From the NCBI GenBank assembly GCA_964595355.1, contig CAZQQD010000003.1, positions 1 to 61,774 of the forward strand: DNA of 61,774 nucleotides, written 5' to 3'. Of this stretch, positions 26,946 through 34,819 are shown piece after piece; the first letter of the stretch is position 1; each line of letters begins with the position of its first letter. Made by a program: the position numbers and the translations under genes. The stretch comes from JAKAGZ01 sp964595355 (GTDB lineage: Bacteria; Bacteroidota; Ignavibacteria; Ignavibacteriales; Ignavibacteriaceae). The notes below the pieces were generated by a model. That model did no database searches. It was given only the letters and a program-made list of their open reading frames with translations, and was not told the DNA's origin.

Positions 26946-28250
26946 TTAATTCAATGAAAAATTGATATCCTGATTGTTCATTTGCCAGGCCATGTTTTCA
27001 GCATTATAATTCTTCACAAACAAAAATTGAAGGGTTATCCAAAAAGGATAGCTGATTAGATTCGATGCGAAATAAATAACCATTATTATCAAAACTAATA
27101 TTATTGCACCATCCAGCCCATTTTGAAGAAGATACTTCTTGAAACCGAAATAATGAGCAAGAATCAGAAACAAAAAACCTACTGCCCCAAAAGCGGCTAG
27201 CCAGTTTGACAAACCATTAACACGTTCAAGCTTTGAAAAAACACTTTGCGTACGCTCGCTTCGCTGCATTCCGTACCCGAATATCGGCTTCTTTTCGAAG
27301 TCCATAAAATCAACCATCATAGATGGAAATCTCCCTAAAGATCTTGCATCAAAATGACGGTTATCGGCTAATAAAGTTTTGTAATCATATCTCTTTTTCC
27401 ATTCACTCTCCATTTTCTTTTTCATAAAATCCAGTTGCATTACAGAAGCCATTATAATTATTATCAAAGGTATAGAAAAGACGAAATATGACTTACGCAT
27501 ATTTTTAATATAAAATAAAGGGATTAAGAAAAATAAGCTCAAGTATGCCGTTGTCGAAATGGTTGTTAGAGCAGTAATTATAAATACGATTAATTTTTTA
27601 TTAATTTTAAAACGATTTCGGATAAGGTTAGAAACAATAGCAATAACTAAAAAATTCCCGAATGCTTTCGGTTCCCAGGCAAATCCTGCGTTTCTTATCT
27701 TGGCTTCTTCCATTAAAGTAAAAATGAATATATTTCCACCATTACCATTGGTAAATTGAAGTATAGGAAAAACATGCTGTGGGAAACTGACAATCGCCAT
27801 CAATTCTTTATAAAATAGAAGTTGAATTGGATAAAATATTAGGCTTGCTGTTGCTAGAATATATATAATTTTTTCATATATTAAAAAAAGATCATCCTGC
27901 AATAATCGAATGGCTGCATAACCCAACACAAATATTAAAATCATTCTGATTGAAAGAAGAACATCTATCCACCCAAAGTTAATAAAATAGACCAGCAAAG
28001 AGGTGATATACACTCCAATAAATAATACAATAGTAAGTTGAAGTTCCATCCTTCTCTTTATAAATAATGCTCCTGCATATAAGAATACGATAATGTATGT
28101 TACAAAATAAATTTCTAAATAATTTGCTCCTGCGCTTATAAATAAAATCATAAGGACAAGTAAATAATTTTCACGTTTGATTCTTTTCAGCAAACATTCA
28201 TAGTTGCTGACCTCCTGCAATTTATCCATAGCGATAGTTTTCACTTGCAT
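26946..28250 (-). CDS. wzy: O-antigen/exopolysaccharide polymerase (Wzy-like)
   Basis: A 434-residue integral membrane protein with about ten hydrophobic segments and a larger periplasmic loop at roughly 250-335 (DFMKKKMESEWKKRYDYKTLL, ARSLGRFPSMM, FGYGMQRSERTQ). This topology and its place between the flippase and amidotransferase genes identify it as the probable Wzy polymerase that joins lipid-linked repeat units on the periplasmic face. Wzy proteins share little sequence, so the call rests mainly on topology and context. Confidence 0.75.
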   Translation of the reverse strand: MQVKTIAMDKLQEVSNYECLLKRIKRENYLLVLMILFISAGANYLEIYFVTYIIVFLYAGALFIKRRMELQLTIVLFIGVYITSLLVYFINFGWIDVLLSIRMILIFVLGYAAIRLLQDDLFLIYEKIIYILATASLIFYPIQLLFYKELMAIVSFPQHVFPILQFTNGNGGNIFIFTLMEEAKIRNAGFAWEPKAFGNFLVIAIVSNLIRNRFKINKKLIVFIITALTTISTTAYLSLFFLIPLFYIKNMRKSYFVFSIPLIIIIMASVMQLDFMKKKMESEWKKRYDYKTLLADNRHFDARSLGRFPSMMVDFMDFEKKPIFGYGMQRSERTQSVFSKLERVNGLSNWLAAFGAVGFLFLILAHYFGFKKYLLQNGLDGAIILVLIIMVIYFASNLISYPFWITLQFLFVKNYNAENMAWQMNNQDINFSLN

Positions 28251-28280
28251 GATTCCCAGGAAAAATGGATGTAATGTTTT

Positions 28281-29558
28281 TTATGAATATTCATTTCCTT
28301 TTGAAAATTTCCATCCCCAATAAAAGTACAGGATATACATTATTGAATAACTTATCGAAAAGAACAGAATTGATAAGTCAGGCTTATTCAGGTATATGCC
28401 TGTAAATAATGCTACAGATGTTATAATTAAAAGTAGTATCTGCCAGTAAAATTCATAATTTTGTTTTTCTGCAATGTAAAGTGAAAATCCTAAAGGACTA
28501 ATACTGAATTGAAATAAAAACATTATCGATAAGTATCGTGCATAAATTCCGGCTTCGACCCACTCCTTACCAAATATGATCGGAAAAAGACGCGGCAGGA
28601 AGAACCAGAAAAATACTGCAGGAATTATCCCAATTCCTAAAAGCATTAAAAAGGTTTTTATATATGTTGCGTTAAATTTCCCATATTTGATCCTTTCATT
28701 AGCTGTCTTTTTCTTAAATACTTCCTGTGTTGAACGGGAAATCAATTTAGTTGGCAGCCCCATTACTCTTTGAACTAATGAATAATTCCCCGCGATAACG
28801 GGATTGAAAAATGTTGTTAGTATGAAAATTGGGCTTTGAACGCTTAGTGTATTAATAAGTTCTGATGATAGAGAATATTTAGGAAAGTTTTTGTATCTGT
28901 GAAAGAGGTTCTTCATTTCCTTATATTTAACCGAATGTATTAAGTTTCGGTCCCTATTAAATATGATTACTAGGATTAAGCACGTTTCACTAAGCTGTCC
29001 TAAAATAGTCCCGACAATAAGACCAATTGCTAGGTAGTGATAATATCCAAGGATTATGAAACCTAAATTAGCTACGACAGCACGAACAACCATGCCAACG
29101 GAAATTAGCCTGTAATTTCCCTGCCTGCTTATCCAGTTTCTAAGGCAAAAATAAACTCCCTGAATTAACACTAATATTGGTATTAAAGGAATCCAGGAAT
29201 ATTGTTTCAAAAAAGAATTATCGGAAGAAATCAGGTCGATGGATAAACTTATAATAAAAACTAATGTCGATATAGCAACAACAAATAATAAAGCCAATGC
29301 CAGGACATTAAATGCTTTCTCCTCTTCATCTGGTAAAAATACCGCCTGCTCATATTTAAGAGTTGATGTTATAACAATTATATTTACAATTGCCAGAAAG
29401 ACGGCATATTCGCCGAACAACCCAGGAGAGTAAATTCTTGTTATTATTGGCGCAATAATAATACTTATTATCTGGCCTAATGATGTTCCGCTTATTACAA
29501 CAAAAATATTCCTTAAATAAGAAGACTTCCTAAAAGAAAGTATCTTCTTTAAAGATAT
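28281..29558 (-). CDS. wzx: Polysaccharide repeat-unit flippase (Wzx-like); start codon unclear
   Basis: A MATE/MVF-type lipid-linked oligosaccharide flippase with about 12 helices. A TTG at 29420 would give 379 residues but would remove the first helix. Upstream in the same frame I read SYLRNIFVVISGTSLGQII, then IIAPIITRIYSPGLFGEYAVF, the classic Wzx N-terminus, and the frame stays open to the TAA at 29640-29642. That stretch holds no ATG, GTG or TTG in frame, and no ATG at all on this strand. The end given (29558, an ATA) is where similarity plausibly begins, giving about 425 residues. A rare ATT/ATA start or a base error is implied. Confidence 0.8.
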   Translation of the reverse strand: MSLKKILSFRKSSYLRNIFVVISGTSLGQIISIIIAPIITRIYSPGLFGEYAVFLAIVNIIVITSTLKYEQAVFLPDEEEKAFNVLALALLFVVAISTLVFIISLSIDLISSDNSFLKQYSWIPLIPILVLIQGVYFCLRNWISRQGNYRLISVGMVVRAVVANLGFIILGYYHYLAIGLIVGTILGQLSETCLILVIIFNRDRNLIHSVKYKEMKNLFHRYKNFPKYSLSSELINTLSVQSPIFILTTFFNPVIAGNYSLVQRVMGLPTKLISRSTQEVFKKKTANERIKYGKFNATYIKTFLMLLGIGIIPAVFFWFFLPRLFPIIFGKEWVEAGIYARYLSIMFLFQFSISPLGFSLYIAEKQNYEFYWQILLLIITSVALFTGIYLNKPDLSILFFSISYSIMYILYFYWGWKFSKGNEYS

Positions 29559-29644
29559 TTTATTATCTGTATTTAAAAGACCGGGGATATTAATGATATG
29601 GCCAACAATCTGGTTAAAGAAAATTAATTTACGCTTTATTTATT

Positions 29645-30598
29645 TTAAGCATATTGCCGTACTTCCAAAAAAGGATGCAAATTTGTATGGTCTTCAGCAA
29701 CTCTGGAATTCTTAATTTTATGAACTGCCTCAATTGCGGCTCTTGCATCATTTATACCAAAACCTTTTCCATTTAATATTTCTTCATATACCTTTGTATG
29801 TAGGTCAGTAAAACCATTCGTAAATTCAAGCTCTTCATTGTCTACCTGGATCGAACGGTAAGTCCGCTGGTTTTTAATTATGGCCTCATATGGTAAATCA
29901 TTTTTATCTAATGAAAGGAACCATCTTACATTAGCATTTTGTAAAGCTAAAAAACCGCCCATTTTATTCGGTTGGTTAAGGTGCACAATACTGGTTTCAA
30001 TACTTCCAAAAAGCCACATTAATAAATCAAAGAAATGAATTCCTATATTCGTAGCTATCCCACCGGACTTTGCTACATCACCTTTCCAGGAATAATTGTA
30101 CCACATCCCTCTTGAAGTTATATATGTTAAAACTACATTATGCTTCTTACCGTTATGTAATAAAAGCTTTTCTTTCAATGCCAAAATAGATGGAAGAACC
30201 CTAAGCTGTAATACTGTGTTTACTTTCTTTCCTGTTTCTTCTTCTATTTGCTGTAAAGCATCAAGATTCCAGGGATTTATTACAAGCGGTTTTTCACAAA
30301 TAGCCTCGGCGCCAATACGCAAAGCTAATCTTATATGTGCATCGTGAAGATGATTTGGAGAACAAATACTTATATAATGGATATTTTTATTTTCTTTCTC
30401 TCTCTTCAGAAGTTCAAGATAGCGTTCAAACCTTTCAAACTCCGTAAAAAAACTCGAATTGGGAAAATAGCTATCCAATATTCCTACAGAATCATGTGGA
30501 TCCAGAGCCACAACAACTTCATTACCGGTTTCTTTTATAGCTTTTAAATGTCTCGGGGCAATATATCCGGCAACTCCGGTAATAGCAAAATTTTTCAT
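29645..30598 (-). CDS. wlbA: UDP-GlcNAc-uronate 3-dehydrogenase, WlbA/WbpB-like (Gfo/Idh/MocA family)
   Basis: Oxidises C3 of UDP-N-acetylglucosaminuronic acid to prepare for 3-amination. The 317 residues carry the Rossmann start KNFAITGVAGYIAPRHLKAI, YISICSPNHLHDAH, the family's EKPL motif (AICEKPLVINPWN), and the C-terminal GIATNIGIHFFDLLMWLFG. The GYIAPRH and QLRVLPS sequences are typical of WlbA/WbpB. It lies upstream of the flippase and downstream of the Wzc-like gene. With the WbpD-like acetyltransferase it supports a diacetamido-uronic acid; the 6-dehydrogenase, aminotransferase and 2-epimerase are not seen here. Confidence 0.88.
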   Translation of the reverse strand: MKNFAITGVAGYIAPRHLKAIKETGNEVVVALDPHDSVGILDSYFPNSSFFTEFERFERYLELLKREKENKNIHYISICSPNHLHDAHIRLALRIGAEAICEKPLVINPWNLDALQQIEEETGKKVNTVLQLRVLPSILALKEKLLLHNGKKHNVVLTYITSRGMWYNYSWKGDVAKSGGIATNIGIHFFDLLMWLFGSIETSIVHLNQPNKMGGFLALQNANVRWFLSLDKNDLPYEAIIKNQRTYRSIQVDNEELEFTNGFTDLHTKVYEEILNGKGFGINDARAAIEAVHKIKNSRVAEDHTNLHPFLEVRQYA

Positions 30599-30696
30599 AT
30601 ACTCCTAACTTTTATTTTTGATCTGTATCATTAACTATAATGAACCTGTGCCCTGGGTTTTAATAGACTATAGATTTATAATATTTGTTATCCGTT

Positions 30697-32907
30697 TTAA
30701 TTTGATAAATAGTTATAGTGATATTTATAATAATACTTGTAACCATTCCGATATTTAAAGTTATTTAGCACTGTACCAAGTATCGGGGTTTGAGTATTCT
30801 CTATTAATTTTACAGCTTCATTCATTAATTTACTTTCTGTTGAATCTGCAGAAACCACAAGAATAACTCCGTCAACAAATTTTGCAAGCATTTCAGAATC
30901 AATTACGGCAACAATTGGTGCTGAATCAATAATTACAAAATCAGATTGTGCTCTCATTGAACTAAAGAATTGTTCCAACGAACTAGAATTAAAAATTTCA
31001 GTTGGATCTAAAGCCAGGGTACCGGACGTTATATAGAGTAAATTTTCCAAATTAGGTTTTCTGGCTACTTCATCAAGTGATGCCGGACCCATAAGATGAT
31101 CTACAAGCCCGGGTTCTTTTGTTGTCCCCATAATCTTATGCACTCTTGGCCTTCTTAAATCACAGTCTATTAACAAAGTTCTTTTCTTTAACTGAGCCAG
31201 GCTGAATGCTAAATTGGTAGCGACCATTGTTTTACCTTCTCCCTCACCGGGTGAAGTAATCAGAATAGATTTAACACGCTTACCATTTATGTTCGCCATT
31301 TGTACCCTGGCTCTTAATGCTTTGAAGGCTTCGCTAATGGCAGATTGTTGATCATGAATAACAGCTATTTCACTATATGGAGAACCGTTGCTTTTTGCTC
31401 TTTCAAAATGAGGTATCCATACTAGTAAATTGAAATCCTTTTTCCGGATATCATCAGGCGATTTAACTGTATCATCAAAATAATCTTTAACCAACACATA
31501 GCCGAACGCAAAGAAAAACCCCGCAACCAATCCAATCAAAATAATCAGAACTTTCATAAGGTTTGCGGGTTTAACAGGCACTCTTCCTTTGCTCAGAATA
31601 AATACATTACCCGGTTGTGAAAATTCGTTAATTACTGCTTGCTGATACCTTTGTTCGACAAGTGTATATAGTTTTTGCAATGACTCCAGGTTCCTTTCAT
31701 AACCGGCATATTCCATTGATTTTTGGGGAAGTGAATTCAGATTCCCATTATAGTTATTAATTATACTTTGCAGTTCATTTAATTTTATTTTAAGTGAATG
31801 ATTTCTAACTTCCTCTTCAATCATCTTTTGTGTTAGTTCTTTAATCTGCTCGGGGCTGGTAGAAAACGCCCCGCTTTTTATCTCGTTTATCTTAGTACTT
31901 AGCTTCTTTTTCAGATCACTTATTTTCTTATCATACTCCTGTACCTTACCAGAAACATCCAGGTTGGGATTTTTGTTTGCCAATGCCATATCCCTGTTCA
32001 TCTGGAGATCCGCTATTTGTTTTTGAATAGCATCAATATATGCCTGTGCTGTTTGGCTCTCGAGATAATTTGCGAGATGGGGATCCTGCTCGCTTATTTG
32101 TTTTTTATATTGATCCAGCATTTCGTCGGAAGACATCAGATCTATTTTTGTTGCATCTCTCTGTGCATCCAGTTGTGAAAGCTGTGATATCAATGCAGAT
32201 GATTGTGCATCAAGAGCTACTATTCCACCCTTCTCTTTGAAATTTGCTAAAGCATTTTCTGCATTATTCAATTCAACAAGTTTTTCGTGACTTTGCTTTT
32301 CAAGAAACTTCCTGATCGTGGTCAATTGATTTCTGTTTTCTTCAAGATTTAGTTCCCTGTATTTATCTGCATAGGCATTGGCAATAATGGCAGCTTCCTT
32401 TGGAGATGGAGACTCGGCTGAAATATCTATTATGTCCTCACCCGGTTTTTGGTCTGTCTTAACATTTTTTTTCAATATTTCAATAATATCATTTACATTT
32501 TTATGACCATTAATTCCAATTTCGTTTTCTTCTAAATTCAATAATTTAAAAATCGATTTGTCTCTTGAATTTTCAACCGTATCTATTAGCGCATTTGCAA
32601 CTCTCTCGCGGGTATCGGAATTATTAATTACTTCCATTTCATTTGCAACAAATCTATCCAGGTCACTTACTGATGCATAGCTATCCGAAGATTGAAGAAT
32701 ATTTCCTTGATGCTTCGACAACTTTAAGGTAACAGTTGACCTGTAAATACTTGGTGTGTATAGAGCATATATAAGTGCAGCAATAAAAACTACTGCAAAA
32801 ATTATTGTAAATGATTTAAGATTTACGCGGACAAGTTGAATATAATCCTTAATAGATTTATTACTGCCAAACATATAATTTTTGATATCAAAATCAGGGT
32901 ATTTCAT
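30697..32907 (-). CDS. wzc: Polysaccharide co-polymerase / bacterial tyrosine kinase (Wzc-like)
   Basis: Controls chain length and export in a complex with the polymerase and outer-membrane channel. The 736 residues have helix 1 at about 33-52, a periplasmic domain with coiled coil (about 200-420), and helix 2 near 450-475 preceded by a Pro-rich block (GRVPVKPANLMKV). The cytoplasmic BY-kinase domain follows: Walker A TSPGEGEGKTM, Walker A' LLIDCDLRRP, and Walker B FVIIDSAPI. The C-terminus is a tyrosine cluster (YKYYYKYHYNYLSN) for autophosphorylation. It starts 14 bases after the SLBB-protein stop. Confidence 0.95.
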   Translation of the reverse strand: MKYPDFDIKNYMFGSNKSIKDYIQLVRVNLKSFTIIFAVVFIAALIYALYTPSIYRSTVTLKLSKHQGNILQSSDSYASVSDLDRFVANEMEVINNSDTRERVANALIDTVENSRDKSIFKLLNLEENEIGINGHKNVNDIIEILKKNVKTDQKPGEDIIDISAESPSPKEAAIIANAYADKYRELNLEENRNQLTTIRKFLEKQSHEKLVELNNAENALANFKEKGGIVALDAQSSALISQLSQLDAQRDATKIDLMSSDEMLDQYKKQISEQDPHLANYLESQTAQAYIDAIQKQIADLQMNRDMALANKNPNLDVSGKVQEYDKKISDLKKKLSTKINEIKSGAFSTSPEQIKELTQKMIEEEVRNHSLKIKLNELQSIINNYNGNLNSLPQKSMEYAGYERNLESLQKLYTLVEQRYQQAVINEFSQPGNVFILSKGRVPVKPANLMKVLIILIGLVAGFFFAFGYVLVKDYFDDTVKSPDDIRKKDFNLLVWIPHFERAKSNGSPYSEIAVIHDQQSAISEAFKALRARVQMANINGKRVKSILITSPGEGEGKTMVATNLAFSLAQLKKRTLLIDCDLRRPRVHKIMGTTKEPGLVDHLMGPASLDEVARKPNLENLLYITSGTLALDPTEIFNSSSLEQFFSSMRAQSDFVIIDSAPIVAVIDSEMLAKFVDGVILVVSADSTESKLMNEAVKLIENTQTPILGTVLNNFKYRNGYKYYYKYHYNYLSN

Positions 32908-32921
32908 ATTTTTCCTGTTTA

Positions 32922-33449
32922 TTATTTACGTGTATAAACAATCAGAGCAGCAACGGAGGCAAGCGCTGAGATTATAGAAATTATTACACCCAGGTAATCT
33001 TTTAGATACCACTTGGGCGCTCCCGGTATAAGCATTATATCACCTGCTTGCAACTTAGGAATATTAATTGGCTCCGATAAATTCGAATTGTCCGACATCA
33101 GGTCACTATAATTAAAGGGAATAACTGTCTGTGATCCATCTGCATTAATCCTGAATATCTTAATTTCATCAAGATTTGCATCCGGGGTTGGTCCCCCTGC
33201 AAGTGAAAGGAACTGATTTACACCGTTTGTTGCAGGTATAATATACTGACCGGGAAATTTTACGTACCCCCATATCATCACCTTAATATTAAAAGCATTA
33301 GGGTCGGAGTAATCATATAATGCTCCGTTATAATATGTATTATTTTTGTCATTGCTCTTCCCGATTTGAATATTATCCTGTGCAAAGGAATTAGCACCAA
33401 AAACTAATAGAAAAAAAAGAACCGTAAATAAAATGTTTTTTGTTTTCAT
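32922..33449 (-). CDS. Short SLBB-domain polysaccharide export protein
   Basis: First gene of the polysaccharide operon, 175 residues. A signal peptide (MKTKNILFTVLFFLLVFGANSFA) is followed by an SLBB-like domain: VMIWGYVKFPGQYIIPATNGVNQFLSLAGGPTPDANLD, then ILNADGS-like RINADGSQTVIPFN and LQAGDIMLIPG. A C-terminal helix (YLGVIISIISALASVAALIVYT) comes last. The N-terminal polysaccharide-export domain of full Wza proteins is missing, so this is not a complete channel. It may be an adaptor to the Wzc-like protein, with the true outer-membrane channel encoded elsewhere. Confidence 0.82.
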   Translation of the reverse strand: MKTKNILFTVLFFLLVFGANSFAQDNIQIGKSNDKNNTYYNGALYDYSDPNAFNIKVMIWGYVKFPGQYIIPATNGVNQFLSLAGGPTPDANLDEIKIFRINADGSQTVIPFNYSDLMSDNSNLSEPINIPKLQAGDIMLIPGAPKWYLKDYLGVIISIISALASVAALIVYTRK

Positions 33450-34210
33450 AAAATGTTAAAATTAATTATTTGAAATATTGTTTTTAATGTTTACAATTTT
33501 GTTTAGTCCAACTACCAAATTTCTGTTTTATTCTTCCTAATTTATCACTGCTTCGCCTCGTAAGTCCCATTCCAGAACTATTTCAGATGATTGATATCTT
33601 ACTATATTACAAGAGCCCAGCTATGGTATTGCATTATTTTAGCTGCCTAAATAAGTGGATGGCTTTATATTACTTCATTAATCTTATCTCCCTTCCCCTA
33701 ACCCTCATCTTAAAAGGAGCCCTCGCTTAACTATGTAACGAAATTCTTTTGCCTGAATTTTTGTAATCCTACACCTAAGCCGGATAAAATCTTCAAACTA
33801 TTTGTCCAAAGCACCAAACCGTTTTATATTCCTGACTTTTAATTATTACTTTATCAGACCTAATTTCTTTGCCAGAATACAACCTTTCTATATGCCCACT
33901 CAAGTAGTTATATTTCCAGAACTTGGCAAAAGTTATATAATACACTCCCTCATAACAACAATCATTCGACAAACGGTGCTCATGTTCGACAATAGCCCCT
34001 TTTTAAGCCTTATTGTTAAGTTTCAGAAATGTTTTCTAAGGAATGTTATTGCAAAAATAGTATTTTGTATCTAACTGACGCAGTAAGTTTATAACTCAAA
34101 AATTACTGAAAATGCTATTGGGTTGTGACATAAATATAATTGTTGTTAGAACTAAGAAATGTTTTTAAAGGAGGCTCTTTCAAGAACTATAAACTATGTT
34201 TTTTAGACAG
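33450..34210. other. Long non-coding leader upstream of the polysaccharide operon
   Basis: About 760 bases with no convincing gene. A 90-codon plus-strand frame at 33802-34074 has no ribosome site or recognisable content. The operon promoter for the minus strand must lie here. TTCGACA occurs twice (33965-33971 and 33985-33991), 20 bases apart start to start, a spacing that would suit two protein subunits on one DNA face. I found no sigma-54 consensus. Confidence 0.5.
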
Positions 34211-34299
34211 CGGAGAGGCCGGGATTCGAACCCGGGGTACAGTGTTACCCGTACGGCGGTTTAGCAAACCGCTGGTTTCAGCCACTCACCCACCTCTCC
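34211..34299 (-). tRNA. tRNA-Ser (anticodon GCU)
   Basis: On the minus strand the acceptor arms GGAGAGG and CCTCTCC pair with discriminator G at 34211. The anticodon stem GCGGT/ACCGC holds the loop TTGCTAA, giving anticodon GCT. A class II variable arm (GTAC paired with GTAC) and a T arm CCGGG TTCGAAT CCCGG complete the 89-nt gene. CCA is not encoded. Confidence 0.97.
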
Positions 34300-34390
34300 A
34301 TTTACAATGATGGGTTTTCTGATTTAAAAAATTAAACTTTCCCTATTAACTTTTTACTTATGCTTTGCAATATATACACAAAATACATTT

Positions 34391-34459
34391 AACCGCTGGT
34401 TTTTCCGCCTTTGGCGGAACCTCGCCCAAGGCGATGGCAGCCACTCACCCACCTCTCCA
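34391..34459 (-). pseudogene. tRNA-Ser(GCU) 5'-half remnant interrupted by an insertion
   Basis: About 34 bases are identical to the 5' half of the intact tRNA-Ser gene next door: the acceptor strand to the D loop (34438-34459) and the D stem to the 5' anticodon stem (34391-34402). They are split by 35 extra bases placed at the end of the D loop. The anticodon, variable arm, T arm and 3' acceptor strand are absent, so no tRNA can form. Identity ends just after the acceptor start on one side and before the anticodon on the other. Confidence 0.88.
34403..34437. repeat. 35-nt double-hairpin insertion in the tRNA-Ser remnant
   Basis: Two adjacent hairpins: TTCCGCC-TTT-GGCGGAA (perfect 7-bp arms) and CCTCGCC-CAA-GGCGATGG (7 bp with one bulge). 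The flanking tRNA bases are contiguous in the intact gene, so the insertion is exactly bounded. It is far richer in GC than its surroundings. It looks like a small mobile palindromic element, but I found no second full copy in this window. Confidence 0.75.
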
Positions 34460-34819
34460 GACACAGAGAAATTGCAAAATTTCTCAAACCAGAATATATA
34501 TATTTTTATTGAACTATAAAAGAATTTCTAAAGTCAACTGCATAGTAATCAAGATCTAGGGCTATCACACATTCGTTCTAATTGAATTGTAGTACTTTCT
34601 ATTACTATTAACGACACACATTTTTTATAATCTTAAATCAAAATTCCTTTAGAGAAAATCTAAAATAAAAATGACAAGTGGAGTATGTTTTCCTTGCTAA
34701 AGTTGAATATAAGATTTAATTTTCAAACAGTGCTATAGTTCAGAGTGCTTTCAGATAGGGGAGGTAGATTATTTATATAGTAATTCTCATATCATACTAC
34801 AAACTATTTGAAGGACAAC
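34460..34819. other. Intergenic region before the peptide-binding protein gene
   Basis: About 360 AT-rich bases with no gene I can support. An inverted repeat GAAATTGCAAAATTTC (34477-34492 approximately) is present. The promoter for the gene at 34820 is expected here, but no clear consensus is visible. The 64-codon frame covering the tRNA remnant (34365-34559) is not a gene. Confidence 0.4.

Noticed and set aside
33802..34074. 90-codon plus-strand frame in the leader region
   Set aside because: No ribosome site, no family motif, and biased hydrophobic composition of an AT-rich chance frame.
34365..34559. 64-codon plus-strand frame across the tRNA remnant
   Set aside because: It overlaps the tRNA fragment and its hairpin insert; no coding evidence.
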